NCBI GenBank assembly: GCA_947493455.1
Contig: CANLRB010000001.1
Location: 744,001-808,000 of the forward strand
DNA length: 64,000 bases
Direction: 5' to 3'
Source of the DNA: an uncultured Pseudoalteromonas sp.
Lineage (GTDB): Bacteria; Pseudomonadota; Gammaproteobacteria; Enterobacterales; Alteromonadaceae
Shown piece by piece: positions 1-8,637 of the stretch (position 1 is the stretch's first letter; the number at the start of each line of letters is the position of its first letter). Below the pieces are notes generated by a model. That model did not search any database. It saw only the letters and a list, made by a program, of their open reading frames with translations, and was not told the DNA's origin. The position numbers were made by a program, and so were the translations under genes.

Positions 1-1632
1 GTAAAAAACAAAATCAATCTAATCTCTGGGGTTATGCTCGGCGTGTTGATTATTTTCGCACTCTTTGAAATCATTAAAATGAAAGATATTCAAAGTCAGT
101 TTAGCGAATATTCAAAAGTTGCGGTAGCACTTGAAGTAACGACATTAAAAATTAATCGAGATATGAATTATGTCTCGCGCCTAACGCGCAGTATTATGCT
201 CGGCGACAGCTATCAAAAAAACCTTGATCGACTCAATAGTCGTATCTCCGATATCGAATCTTGGTTTAATGACTTGAACACCGCAGCGAACAACATTGAC
301 GATCCACAGTTGAAAAATCAACTTGTTAACTTAAATGATAAATCAAAACGTTCTACCCTTTCGTTTATTGAGCAAAGTCGAGATTTAATGAGAACCCTAT
401 CGGCAGATTCGTCTGCGAGTGAACTCAGCGCTGCATGGCAACGCTACAAAGCTGAGTTTAGCCCGCTAGCGAATAGTGCTCGGGTTGATTTTGCTGCGCT
501 CAATAAATTAATCAATAAAGAAAAAGCACGCATTTTTGACAATGCAAACACCACTATCTCATCGTCGATTAATGTAAGTATTGTCATTGCCATTGTCACA
601 GTCATTGTAGCTACGATTCTAAGCTTGCTGATCAGCAGAAGTATCTTATCGCCATTAGAAATACTTCGCACAACGATTAAAGAAATTGAACATTCGAATG
701 ACTTAACTAAACGAACTAATATTTCATCGCGAGACGAGCTTGGTGTTGTCAGCCATGCATTCGACTCCCTCTTGAATAAATTTCACCAAACCCTTAATCA
801 AGTTGTTACGGCAGCCAATAGCGTCAGCAATGCATCTACGGAATTGGCCCAATCAAGTGAAAATACCAGTAATCATATATCTCAGCAACGGCTCGAAACC
901 GATATGGTTGCGACTGCGATGAACGAAATGGCCAGTACCTCGCATGAAGTTTCACGTAATGCGGCAGATACAGCAACGGGTGCAGAGCAAGCAAACAGCC
1001 AAGCCATAAATGGGCAAAGCGTGGTGCAAAGCACAATAGAAAGTATCAACGATTTAGCCACGCAAATTGAAAATGCGGGTCAGTCGATTGATAAAGTATC
1101 AAGCGACAGCCAAGAAATTGGTCGTGTACTTGATGTGATTCGCGGCATAGCCGAACAAACCAATTTACTGGCACTCAATGCAGCGATTGAAGCGGCTCGG
1201 GCGGGCGAACAAGGCCGTGGCTTTGCGGTTGTTGCCGACGAAGTCCGTTCATTGGCATCGCGAACTGAAAGTTCGATTCAAGAGATTCAGCAAATGATTG
1301 AAAGCTTACAACACGGTTCATCGGCCGCGGTTGTGGTCATGCAAAAAAGTAAAGAACAAGCTGAACACAGTGTCGAACAAGCAAGTAAAGCCGGTGAATC
1401 ATTAACTCAGATCACCGATTCAGTATCAGCGATTAATGATATGGCGGCGCAAATTGCCACCGCAGCGGAAGAACAAACCAGTGTAAATGAAGAAATAAAT
1501 CGAAATATCACGAATATTTCGACCATTTCAGACAGTACGGCTGTTGAAGCTGACAATACACATAACGCCAGTAATGAACTCGCAAATCTTGCAGAAGACC
1601 TCAATACGCAAGTATCGCAATTTCGAGTGTAA
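1..1632 (+). CDS. Methyl-accepting chemotaxis protein, 5'-truncated by window edge
   Basis: This is an inner-membrane chemoreceptor that would signal to CheA/CheW. The frame is open from base 1, and eleven codons precede the first ATG (position 34) and read as normal N-terminal residues, so the true start is outside the window. Residue numbers count from that ATG. A first membrane helix lies at about 1-18, a helical periplasmic four-helix-bundle-like sensor at 20-178, a second helix near 179-203, and HAMP at 204-257. A long methylation/signalling coiled coil follows, with the conserved hairpin tip ([20 protein letters not shown]) near 380-400. There is no C-terminal CheR-binding pentapeptide. 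The ligand cannot be inferred. A bidirectional terminator follows directly. Confidence 0.93.
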   Translation, partial: VKNKINLISGVMLGVLIIFALFEIIKMKDIQSQFSEYSKVAVALEVTTLKINRDMNYVSRLTRSIMLGDSYQKNLDRLNSRISDIESWFNDLNTAANNIDDPQLKNQLVNLNDKSKRSTLSFIEQSRDLMRTLSADSSASELSAAWQRYKAEFSPLANSARVDFAALNKLINKEKARIFDNANTTISSSINVSIVIAIVTVIVATILSLLISRSILSPLEILRTTIKEIEHSNDLTKRTNISSRDELGVVSHAFDSLLNKFHQTLNQVVTAANSVSNASTELAQSSENTSNHISQQRLETDMVATAMNEMASTSHEVSRNAADTATGAEQANSQAINGQSVVQSTIESINDLATQIENAGQSIDKVSSDSQEIGRVLDVIRGIAEQTNLLALNAAIEAARAGEQGRGFAVVADEVRSLASRTESSIQEIQQMIESLQHGSSAAVVVMQKSKEQAEHSVEQASKAGESLTQITDSVSAINDMAAQIATAAEEQTSVNEEINRNITNISTISDSTAVEADNTHNASNELANLAEDLNTQVSQFRV

Positions 1633-1666
1633 ACTAACTCAGGCAAAATAACTGCTCTAGGCTAAT

Positions 1667-1697
1667 AAAATAGGGGAATATAACATTCCCCTATTTT
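1667..1697. terminator. Bidirectional intrinsic terminator
   Basis: An A-rich/T-rich perfect hairpin (AAAATAGGGGAAT pairing with ATTCCCCTATTTT, loop of about 5 nt) sits between the convergent chemoreceptor and DUF4097-like genes. The U-tract works in either direction. Confidence 0.85.
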
Positions 1698-1711
1698 GTT
1701 TGTAACGACTC

Positions 1712-2479
1712 TTAATTGTTAAGCTGTACATCGCCTTTAATATGCTTGCTACGCACCGAGCCGGAGCCATCATCGGTAATTATCAAGCCTCCTGCGTGTG
1801 TTACGTCAATATCGCCCGAACCATCATCAATGGTCACAACGCCTGTGATGTCATCGATAGAAATTCCGCCACTGCCATCTTCAATTGACACGTTGCCATT
1901 TACGTTTGAAATAACAAGCTCGCCCGAACCATCCTCGACCGATAAATTACCGGTACTACTTTTTAGCGTGATGTTGCCTGAGCCATCGTCAATATAAATA
2001 TGATGTCCGCCTTCGATATCAAGATTGCCTGAGCCATCTTCTATATCAATATTTGCCGTCATGCCCCTAATGATAATATCGCCAGAACTGTCGTCTAACT
2101 CGATATTTAACCCTGCGGGCACAGACACTTTCATATCAATACGTGGTGAATTTCCAGAATACCAGGTCATTGAAGAGCCCGTATGTGCGTCTGCCGAAAG
2201 TGCTATTTTGTCTCCTTTCGATACGAGTTCTAACGCATAGTTCTTCTCGTCTGTAGTATAAATAGTGGCATCAATCGATACGTAATTTATGTTCGCGTCG
2301 CCAACTATTTCGATATCGCCCGCATTAATGTCGACCACCAGCTTTTTAGCATCAATAACATCTACGCGTAAAGACTCTTGTAATTCTTGTGTTACTTTCG
2401 CGCCACTATTACTATCTATATAAACCACGCAACCCGATAGCATCATCGCTGCACTTAAAACTAATGATTTGTTTAACAT
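1712..2479 (-). CDS. DUF4097-type beta-repeat lipoprotein
   Basis: Predicted 255-residue lipoprotein. A signal peptide ends in lipobox LSGC (Cys17). The residue after Cys is Val, not Asp, so outer-membrane sorting is expected. The start was taken at the ATG at 2479 rather than the upstream in-frame ATG (2521), because the signal peptide begins there and a GAG-type ribosome site precedes it. From about residue 145 the chain is a regular repeat of roughly 17-18 residues built around DGSG turns with alternating hydrophobic residues (IxIxDGSG). This is typical of the right-handed beta fold of DUF4097/DUF2807 (GIN) proteins. It is the last gene of the MacB-type export operon, though 88 bp and a hairpin separate it from the permease. 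Its function is unknown; an envelope-stress or export accessory role is inference. Confidence 0.8.
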   Translation of the reverse strand: MLNKSLVLSAAMMLSGCVVYIDSNSGAKVTQELQESLRVDVIDAKKLVVDINAGDIEIVGDANINYVSIDATIYTTDEKNYALELVSKGDKIALSADAHTGSSMTWYSGNSPRIDMKVSVPAGLNIELDDSSGDIIIRGMTANIDIEDGSGNLDIEGGHHIYIDDGSGNITLKSSTGNLSVEDGSGELVISNVNGNVSIEDGSGGISIDDITGVVTIDDGSGDIDVTHAGGLIITDDGSGSVRSKHIKGDVQLNN

Positions 2480-2501
2480 ATTTAATCTCAAATAAATGGA
2501 G

Positions 2502-2524
2502 AAGGTGAGCAACGAGCTCACCTT
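2502..2524 (-). other. Intercistronic stem-loop
   Basis: A perfect 9-bp hairpin (AAGGTGAGC / GCTCACCTT, 5-nt loop) lies between the permease stop and the lipoprotein start. On the minus-strand transcript no run of U follows, so it looks more like an mRNA processing or stability element, or a partial attenuator, than a full terminator. Confidence 0.55.
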
Positions 2525-2567
2525 ATAATTAGACTCTATTGTTAAGTAATTAGTGTTTAAAAAGCAA

Positions 2568-4985
2568 CTATTGCTGATTATTTAACGAATATATTGGCGG
2601 ACGAGAAATAAGTTCGCGCAGCGGCCAATAACATGCGAACAATGAAATAAAACAAACCAACAACAAAGTAACAATAAAAATGTAAATCAATGCCACGGAA
2701 AGGTAAGGTGCAAATGTCGCCATAAAAAATACATAACATAGCACTAAAATCATGACGCTAACTAGCAAACCAATTACGAGATTGCGGCTATTGTCTTTTA
2801 ATACCATAGCTAATATTTGCTTGGGTGACGCACCAATCGCCATTCGTGTACCGAGTTCAAATTTTCGCAATAAGGTCGCGTAGCTGAGTACACCATAAAG
2901 CCCAATCACAGCCAAAATCAAGGTTAATACCGCAAGTAACGCACTGGTGATAGCGGTAGTGTACTGACTAAACAAGCGCGCCGTTTTGGCATTATTCATA
3001 CTGTCAAATTGTAGTACAGCAAAGCGCGGCGCATGCTTTTCGACAATTGATACGATTTGATTACGAGACAGTCGCGTGCCATTTTCGAATTTAATTAAAA
3101 AGCTACGACGTCCTGGTGATGAAGACTCGTACACGCGACTCGGTACTTCTGTTTGCCCCGGTATTGTCATACCTTTTACTACACCAACAACAATTGATGG
3201 GTCGCGACCTATCATGAGTTTCATACCAACGACTGAGCCCTCTGGGTTGAGCGTTTTTGCAAACGTCTCATTAACAATGCTGTAAAGCTTGGCCGATCGC
3301 ACATCTTCTTTGGTCAAGTAACGCCCTTCGATTAACGGCTGCTGCAGCATTTGAAAATAATTTTCATCAATTGTTTTACCATTTGGTAAAAAGTGCTCAT
3401 CGCTCGATTCAATGGTTGTTGCCCACGTACTGAAATTACCAAATGGCGAAGAGGATTGACTTACAGACGCGATATTAGATTCAAGTTCAAGGCCTTTTTT
3501 TAATTCATTGAGCTCGGCAACACGTTCTGGATACGGGATCTCGTTTGTTGTTACTGGCCTTAAAGATAACTCATATATATTGTCGTTATTGACACCGAGC
3601 GGCTGTAAAATCACACTTAAAGACGATTGGAACAAACTTAAATTAACAAACACTAATACAGTCACGATGGTTATTTGCGACACAACAAGGACTTTTCTCA
3701 GCTTCTGAGATACTTGAATGCCCGTTCCTTTACCACTTGATTTTAACCCGATCGCAAGTGCTTTGTAGTTGATCATTCTGCGACCAATTGTTGCAAGTAC
3801 AATCGAAATCATCACACTGATCACCAATGCACTCATTATCGTCACACTATTGAGCGATAATTCAGATATTCGCGGGAGCTCATCTTTTAGATACGTTTGC
3901 ATGACTGAAAATCCAAACTGCGCGACAAGAAGCGCAACCAAACCCACACCGACCATCAACAAATTAGTTTGATTTAATAAAAGTCTAAATAGATCTTTAG
4001 GGCGAGCACCTAATGCACCATGAATTGCCAATGCACGATGGTTTTGCGCAATATGTGAAATATATAAGTTTGCAATATTAGCTAAGGCGATAAGCAATAA
4101 ACCAACGATACCAATAATTAAAAAATAAACAGTTGTACCACTTTCACCTAATATCACTTTATGTAGTTGAGATACCGTGATAGACGCGCCCCAATGTTCA
4201 AAAAAAGAATCCCCTGCTACCTGCTGCTTCCAATGGTCTCCAACCAGTGTTGATAGCGATTGCGTCGCTTGTGATGGAGTCAATCCCTGTTTTAAACGCG
4301 CGATCATCACCAAATTGCTATCGACATTGCCGTATGACTGACGACTAAATTCATCAATGCTATTGAAATCAAACGGTAAATAAATTTTCGTATGGAGCCC
4401 ACTTTGCACTAATTCTGGTTCAACAAAACCTTCGTTAATGACCCCAATAATGGAATAGTTTCGCCCTTCTATTCGTACTTTTTTATCCAAAATATTTTTG
4501 TCACCAGCGAATTCTTGCTGCCATGTTAAATAACTAATAACAGCCACAGGGTTATGCGTATTAAAGTTTTCACTGGCTTCAAACGCACGTCCTAAAGCCA
4601 TATTGACCCCCAACAATTGAAACCACTCGGGCGTCACATATGCGGTGAACAACGTTGGTTTATTATTAACAGATTCGACAATTTGACGTCCATACTCAAT
4701 CATACTCACTGAATCAAAGTGACTATGGTTTTGATATAAATGGATCATGCCCGGATAGGTAAATGCGGGTACGTCATCACCTGTTGCGTTGTTATGTATG
4801 CTGTGCCCAACACGCACCAGCTTCTCTTGTGTAGGATAAGGCAGTGGTTTTATCAGCATAACGTATGCAAGTGTCAACACACACACTAACGCACCCAGTG
4901 TAAAACCCATCGTTGACACAATTGAAAATACAAAGTTCGGTTTTTTCTTTAGATTATTAATTGCTTCTTTAAATTGATACATCAT
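2568..4985 (-). CDS. MacB-type ABC transporter permease (two FtsX/MacB_PCD units)
   Basis: An 805-residue inner-membrane permease. A transmembrane helix near 20-45 is followed by a large periplasmic MacB_PCD-like domain, then three helices around 285-405. A fourth helix near 430 leads into a second periplasmic domain, and the last three helices lie around 675-790. This duplicated layout is that of the ADOP/MacB-like permeases, which work by mechanotransmission with an ATPase and a periplasmic adaptor. Both partners are encoded just upstream. Its ATG overlaps the ATPase stop as ATGA (4982-4985), indicating translational coupling. The substrate is unknown; relatives export peptides, antimicrobials or lipoproteins. 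No frameshift was seen. Confidence 0.9.
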   Translation of the reverse strand: MMYQFKEAINNLKKKPNFVFSIVSTMGFTLGALVCVLTLAYVMLIKPLPYPTQEKLVRVGHSIHNNATGDDVPAFTYPGMIHLYQNHSHFDSVSMIEYGRQIVESVNNKPTLFTAYVTPEWFQLLGVNMALGRAFEASENFNTHNPVAVISYLTWQQEFAGDKNILDKKVRIEGRNYSIIGVINEGFVEPELVQSGLHTKIYLPFDFNSIDEFSRQSYGNVDSNLVMIARLKQGLTPSQATQSLSTLVGDHWKQQVAGDSFFEHWGASITVSQLHKVILGESGTTVYFLIIGIVGLLLIALANIANLYISHIAQNHRALAIHGALGARPKDLFRLLLNQTNLLMVGVGLVALLVAQFGFSVMQTYLKDELPRISELSLNSVTIMSALVISVMISIVLATIGRRMINYKALAIGLKSSGKGTGIQVSQKLRKVLVVSQITIVTVLVFVNLSLFQSSLSVILQPLGVNNDNIYELSLRPVTTNEIPYPERVAELNELKKGLELESNIASVSQSSSPFGNFSTWATTIESSDEHFLPNGKTIDENYFQMLQQPLIEGRYLTKEDVRSAKLYSIVNETFAKTLNPEGSVVGMKLMIGRDPSIVVGVVKGMTIPGQTEVPSRVYESSSPGRRSFLIKFENGTRLSRNQIVSIVEKHAPRFAVLQFDSMNNAKTARLFSQYTTAITSALLAVLTLILAVIGLYGVLSYATLLRKFELGTRMAIGASPKQILAMVLKDNSRNLVIGLLVSVMILVLCYVFFMATFAPYLSVALIYIFIVTLLLVCFISLFACYWPLRELISRPPIYSLNNQQ

Positions 4986-5716
4986 GCTGGCTCCTCAATA
5001 CGTGCTTGATCGCCAACCAACTGAGGTGCCGACAAAATTTTTCCGTCTAGAAGCTTTAGCTGCGTACGCGCCATATCCGCATAGCGTGCATCATGCGTAA
5101 CCATGCAGATAGTGGTCCCTTCTTGATTAAGTTTTGCAAGCACATCCATGATTTGGTCGCCACTAATTGAATCAAGGTTACCGGTTGGCTCGTCGACAAG
5201 CAGGATAGCAGGTTTGGCGACCAGCGCGCGGGCAATAGCAACGCGCTGTTGTTGTCCGCCAGAGAGCTGATTTGGCATATGACCCGCACGATGACTCAGT
5301 CCTACTTGCTCTAAACACGCATTGACACGCACCGTCAATTCATTTTGTGATGGTTTTGCTTGTGAGTATCTCAGTGGCAATGCGACATTATCGAACACAT
5401 TGAGATCATCAATAAGATTAAAACTTTGAAAAATAAAGCCAATATGTGCATTTCGAATAACCGCAGCCTGTTCCAGTGATAAGTTTGATGCATCTTGGCC
5501 AGCCACTTCATAAAATCCGGACGTTGGCATGTCAAGCAGCCCAAGAAGTGACAATAAGGTCGACTTACCGCAGCCAGACGGCCCAGAAATACTGACATAA
5601 TCACCCTCATTAATCTCTAAACTCACATCACGCAGTGCATGGGTTTGCATTTCTTCTGTTTCATATACTTTGCTGATATTACGCATTTTAATTACTGTGT
5701 TCATAATCATCCCCAT
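4982..5716 (-). CDS. ABC transporter ATP-binding protein (MacB/LolD type)
   Basis: A 244-residue ATPase of the MacB/LolD family that energises the downstream permease. Walker A GPSGCGKST is near residues 44-52, the Q-loop FQSF near 96, the signature LSGGQQQR near 155, Walker B ILLVDEPTGNLD near 176, and the H-loop VTHD near 210. The ATG at 5716 overlaps the adaptor stop (TAATG). A second ATG four codons later (5704) has a better-spaced GGGG sequence and may be the real start. Gene order adaptor-ATPase-permease with tight overlaps shows a single complex. Confidence 0.92.
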   Translation of the reverse strand: MGMIMNTVIKMRNISKVYETEEMQTHALRDVSLEINEGDYVSISGPSGCGKSTLLSLLGLLDMPTSGFYEVAGQDASNLSLEQAAVIRNAHIGFIFQSFNLIDDLNVFDNVALPLRYSQAKPSQNELTVRVNACLEQVGLSHRAGHMPNQLSGGQQQRVAIARALVAKPAILLVDEPTGNLDSISGDQIMDVLAKLNQEGTTICMVTHDARYADMARTQLKLLDGKILSAPQLVGDQARIEEPA

Positions 5717-6966
5717 TAATCAATTTTTATTGTGTTCGTTGTTGCAGCTAAGCTTGAAAGATCAGAAATAATGAATTGTTCAGAATCATTAATCCCTGAT
5801 AATACCTCAATATAGCGTCCTGCGCTGCGGCCAAATGTGACTTTTGTTAAGTGCGCGATTTGCGTGTCGCTATCCACTTTAAATAAGTGTGATTCAGCAT
5901 TTGCAAATACATTTGCGGGTTTTTCGATATACGTGACATTGTTAAGTTTAGCGATACTCACCTTTGCATCAATCGCCAATTGTGGACGAGCACTCTTAGG
6001 TAAAGCGTCTGGCAAAGCGATTTCGACTTCAATCATATTGTCTTTTACAATCGGGTCGATCCGCACAATTTCACCATCAACAGACTGCTGACGTAAATCG
6101 ACTTTTGCAAATTGTCCAATCGCTAAATCCGCGGCATCAGTTTGTGACACTTGGATCAATGCATTGAGCTTTGACGTGCTGCCCACTAAAGCGATTTCTT
6201 GACCAGGCGTCACACTTTGACCAAGACTCACGGCAAGATTTTGTAAGACGCCGGAAAACTCCGCGCGAACGGCCAGTTGCGACACTTGCCTTTGCGCATT
6301 TGCAACAATTCCTTGTTGTTGATTAATACGTTCTTGCTGAATCGTTTCAGACTCGCGGTGAACCAATTTAAGCTGTTCAATACCTTGCGTCATGATAGCG
6401 ATACGTTCTTTTAATTGGCGCTCTTGCAGCTCACTGCGCTTAAATGCCAGTTGTGACACAATGCCCTTATCAACAAGTCCTTGTTCTGCGGTACGTCTTA
6501 ATTCGGCACTCTCGTACGATGCTTTTATTTCGGCTAGATTTGCCGACTCTCGTAGTAATTCTCGTTGATTATTTAACTTCAACTGACGTAAGTTGGCATT
6601 TAGTTTTGCCAGCTCTTGTTGCTCGCGCGTGACCATTTCGTCAAGCTCTGGGTTATCAAGTTCAACCACAATATCGCCTTCATTCACTTGCGCGCCTGGT
6701 TTTAAGTGGATCCGTTTAACCACCGCATTATTGCGCGCTGTCAAAAGCGTCACTTCATTTGATTGCAATATGCCGTATCCAGAAACTGTGACATCAATTG
6801 AGCCTTTTTTTGCGGTTGCAAATAAAAAGTCGCTACGTTGAACTCGGGTCTGATTAGGTGCGATAAGCAACCAAACGAGCATCAAAATAAATGCGAACAT
6901 GGCAATAAACATCCATGTCACTTTCGATAAGCCTGTTGGTTTTTTGGTTTGTTTTACGACGTCCAT
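5716..6966 (-). CDS. HlyD/RND-type periplasmic adaptor of the MacB-like exporter
   Basis: A 416-residue membrane-fusion protein. An N-terminal membrane anchor lies near 17-40. A biotinyl-lipoyl half-motif follows (IHLKPGAQVNEGDIVVELD). A long coiled-coil hairpin rich in Glu/Gln/Leu covers about 115-225, and the second lipoyl half and beta-barrel complete the chain. The start is placed at ATG 6966, preceded by AGGGAG. A longer in-frame start at 7017 would lie upstream of the predicted sigma-54 -12 element (7001-7016) and so would not be on that mRNA. First gene of the operon; it should link the permease to a TolC-type channel not encoded here. Confidence 0.88.
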   Translation of the reverse strand: MDVVKQTKKPTGLSKVTWMFIAMFAFILMLVWLLIAPNQTRVQRSDFLFATAKKGSIDVTVSGYGILQSNEVTLLTARNNAVVKRIHLKPGAQVNEGDIVVELDNPELDEMVTREQQELAKLNANLRQLKLNNQRELLRESANLAEIKASYESAELRRTAEQGLVDKGIVSQLAFKRSELQERQLKERIAIMTQGIEQLKLVHRESETIQQERINQQQGIVANAQRQVSQLAVRAEFSGVLQNLAVSLGQSVTPGQEIALVGSTSKLNALIQVSQTDAADLAIGQFAKVDLRQQSVDGEIVRIDPIVKDNMIEVEIALPDALPKSARPQLAIDAKVSIAKLNNVTYIEKPANVFANAESHLFKVDSDTQIAHLTKVTFGRSAGRYIEVLSGINDSEQFIISDLSSLAATTNTIKID

Positions 6967-7000
6967 AACGGCACTCCCTAAATTAATGTTATTTAGCCAT

Positions 7001-7016
7001 TGCGAACGATATGCCA
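7001..7016 (-). promoter_or_regulatory. Candidate sigma-54 (-24/-12) promoter for the export operon
   Basis: Read on the minus strand, TGGCAT-N5-TCGCA has GG and GC separated by exactly 10 bp. It departs from the TGGCAC-N5-TTGC consensus at two positions. The predicted transcript start is near 6990, about 24 nt before the adaptor start codon. Confidence 0.65.
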
Positions 7017-7078
7017 AAATTGTAAATCAATACAAAACATACACTTAGCTTAGACCCTTATGTTTCATATATAACGAA

Positions 7079-7106
7079 GAGTCCGATATCGGACGGATTG
7101 AGTCCG
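7079..7106. promoter_or_regulatory. Candidate enhancer (UAS) for the adjacent NtrC-type regulator
   Basis: A perfect 14-bp palindrome GTCCGATATCGGAC (7081-7094) is followed by a further half-site, so GAGTCCG occurs at 7079-7085 and again at 7100-7106, 21 bp apart (two helical turns). It lies about 95 bp upstream of the predicted minus-strand start and about 185 bp upstream of the plus-strand one, normal distances for a Fis-type enhancer-binding protein. Confidence 0.6.
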
Positions 7107-7248
7107 TTTTCGCACCCTGTTCGTCATTATTTTCAACATTCAGTTTTTGAACTCGAAAACCGCATGTTGTCGCTAGTTATAAGAAAAGATTGGAGAAATT
7201 AGCCTTTATAAATCAGACGTTGTCATTTAAAGTTGGGTAATATAGTTT

Positions 7249-7264
7249 TGGCACGAAACTCGCT
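7249..7264 (+). promoter_or_regulatory. Candidate sigma-54 promoter for the regulator/kinase operon
   Basis: TGGCACG-N4-TCGCT matches the -24 element fully and the -12 element with one change (TCGC for TTGC), with the required 10 bp between GG and GC. It lies 33 bp before the response-regulator ATG and suggests autoregulation. Confidence 0.7.
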
Positions 7265-7296
7265 TTTCAACTTTTTTAACATCAATCACATTAATT

Positions 7297-8637
7297 ATGC
7301 AGCACACAATACTTATCGTTGAAGACAGCCCTGAAATTCGACTTAGCACGCGTTTTATGTTGGAAGATCACAATTTTTTGGTAGAAGAAGCAGAAAACCC
7401 GCATTACGCGTTAGAATATCTTGGCAATCATCCATCGCCTGACTGCATTTTATTGGATATGAACTTCACCCTGGATACTACCTCAGGCGACGAAGGACTG
7501 CGTTTTATCAAACAACTAAAAAAATCGGGTTTTGCAATACCAACGATTGCAATGACGGCGTGGTCCAGTATTGATTTAGCGGTCGAAGCAATGCAATTTG
7601 GTGCAGTCGACTTTATCGAAAAACCATGGAAAAACGAACGTATCATTCAGGTCATTCGCCAGCAATTACGGATCAAAGAGCTAGAGCAGAAAAACAAACA
7701 ACTCGGCCAATTGAACGATAAGCAATCCAGTGAATTTATTTGGCGTTCACCTATCATGAACCAGTTGACTGAGCAATTACGCGCCGTTGCGCAAAGTGAC
7801 GCAAACATCCTACTCACAGGCAGTAATGGCACAGGAAAAAGCCAATTAGCGCACTATATCCATCAACATTCGATGCGACACAGTGAGCAAATGATCAGCG
7901 TTAACATGGGTGCCATTCCTGAAACCTTATTTGAAAGCGAAATGTTCGGACACAAAAAAGGGGCATTTACCGATGCCAAAGAAAGCCGGGTTGGGCGTTT
8001 TGAACTGGCCAATCACGGTACACTTTTCCTCGATGAAGTCGCGAATATTCCACTCACTCAACAGGCTAAGTTACTACGTGTACTCGAATCTAGTGAATAT
8101 GAAGTGGTCGGCTCGAGTCAAACTAGCCGCTGTGATATTCGCTTGGTATGTGCATCAAACGCAAACTTTAACAAACTCATAGAAAGCGACAAATTTCGCC
8201 AAGATCTCTATTTTCGTATAAATACCCTCGAATTCCGCGTACCCGATTTAACTGAACGTATTGAAGACATTGAATTATTGGCAAACCATTATGTAACTCG
8301 CCACGGTCAAAAATACAATAAACCCGCGCTCACTCTAAGCCGCGGCGCAATTAATGCCATGAGCCAATACACATGGCCCGGTAATGTACGGGAATTGAGT
8401 CATTTAATGGAGCGTGCCGTTCTATTAGCTAAAAGTGACCTGATTGAAACTCAGGATTTAAACTTGTCGACTTCAAATACAACGTCACTGCCAATGATGA
8501 CGCTCGAACAAGCCGAAATAAAACTCATTAAACAAGCACTCGCAATGAGTGATAACCAAATAATGCCTGCAGCAAAATTACTTGGCCTAACTAAATCATC
8601 GATGTATCGCCGGTTAGAAAAATATGATCTCAATTAA
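7297..8637 (+). CDS. Sigma-54-dependent response regulator (NtrC family)
   Basis: A 446-residue activator. The receiver domain occupies 1-120, with acidic residues near 10, phospho-acceptor Asp54 and Lys109. The AAA+ domain spans about 145-375, with Walker A GSNGTGKS at 175-182 and Walker B TLFLDE at 242-247. The sigma-54 contact loop reads GAFTDA at 222-227 instead of GAFTGA, a variant also seen in functional relatives. A C-terminal Fis helix-turn-helix covers about 412-446. Divergent from the MacB-type operon and overlapping its kinase gene, it most likely activates both sigma-54-type promoters in the shared upstream region after phosphorylation. Confidence 0.92.
   Translation: MQHTILIVEDSPEIRLSTRFMLEDHNFLVEEAENPHYALEYLGNHPSPDCILLDMNFTLDTTSGDEGLRFIKQLKKSGFAIPTIAMTAWSSIDLAVEAMQFGAVDFIEKPWKNERIIQVIRQQLRIKELEQKNKQLGQLNDKQSSEFIWRSPIMNQLTEQLRAVAQSDANILLTGSNGTGKSQLAHYIHQHSMRHSEQMISVNMGAIPETLFESEMFGHKKGAFTDAKESRVGRFELANHGTLFLDEVANIPLTQQAKLLRVLESSEYEVVGSSQTSRCDIRLVCASNANFNKLIESDKFRQDLYFRINTLEFRVPDLTERIEDIELLANHYVTRHGQKYNKPALTLSRGAINAMSQYTWPGNVRELSHLMERAVLLAKSDLIETQDLNLSTSNTTSLPMMTLEQAEIKLIKQALAMSDNQIMPAAKLLGLTKSSMYRRLEKYDLN

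Noticed and set aside
1760-2060. Short spaced DNA repeats that could suggest a CRISPR or tandem repeat
   Set aside because: They are the codons of the DGSG protein repeat, of unequal sequence, with spacers that are themselves coding.
1716-2240. Plus-strand frames with repeated PEPSS residues
   Set aside because: They are the antisense reading of the DGSG repeats of the DUF4097-type lipoprotein; no start signal.
6967-7017. Longer N-terminus for the HlyD-type adaptor
   Set aside because: It would begin upstream of the predicted sigma-54 -12 element, and the ATG at 6966 has an AGGGAG site.
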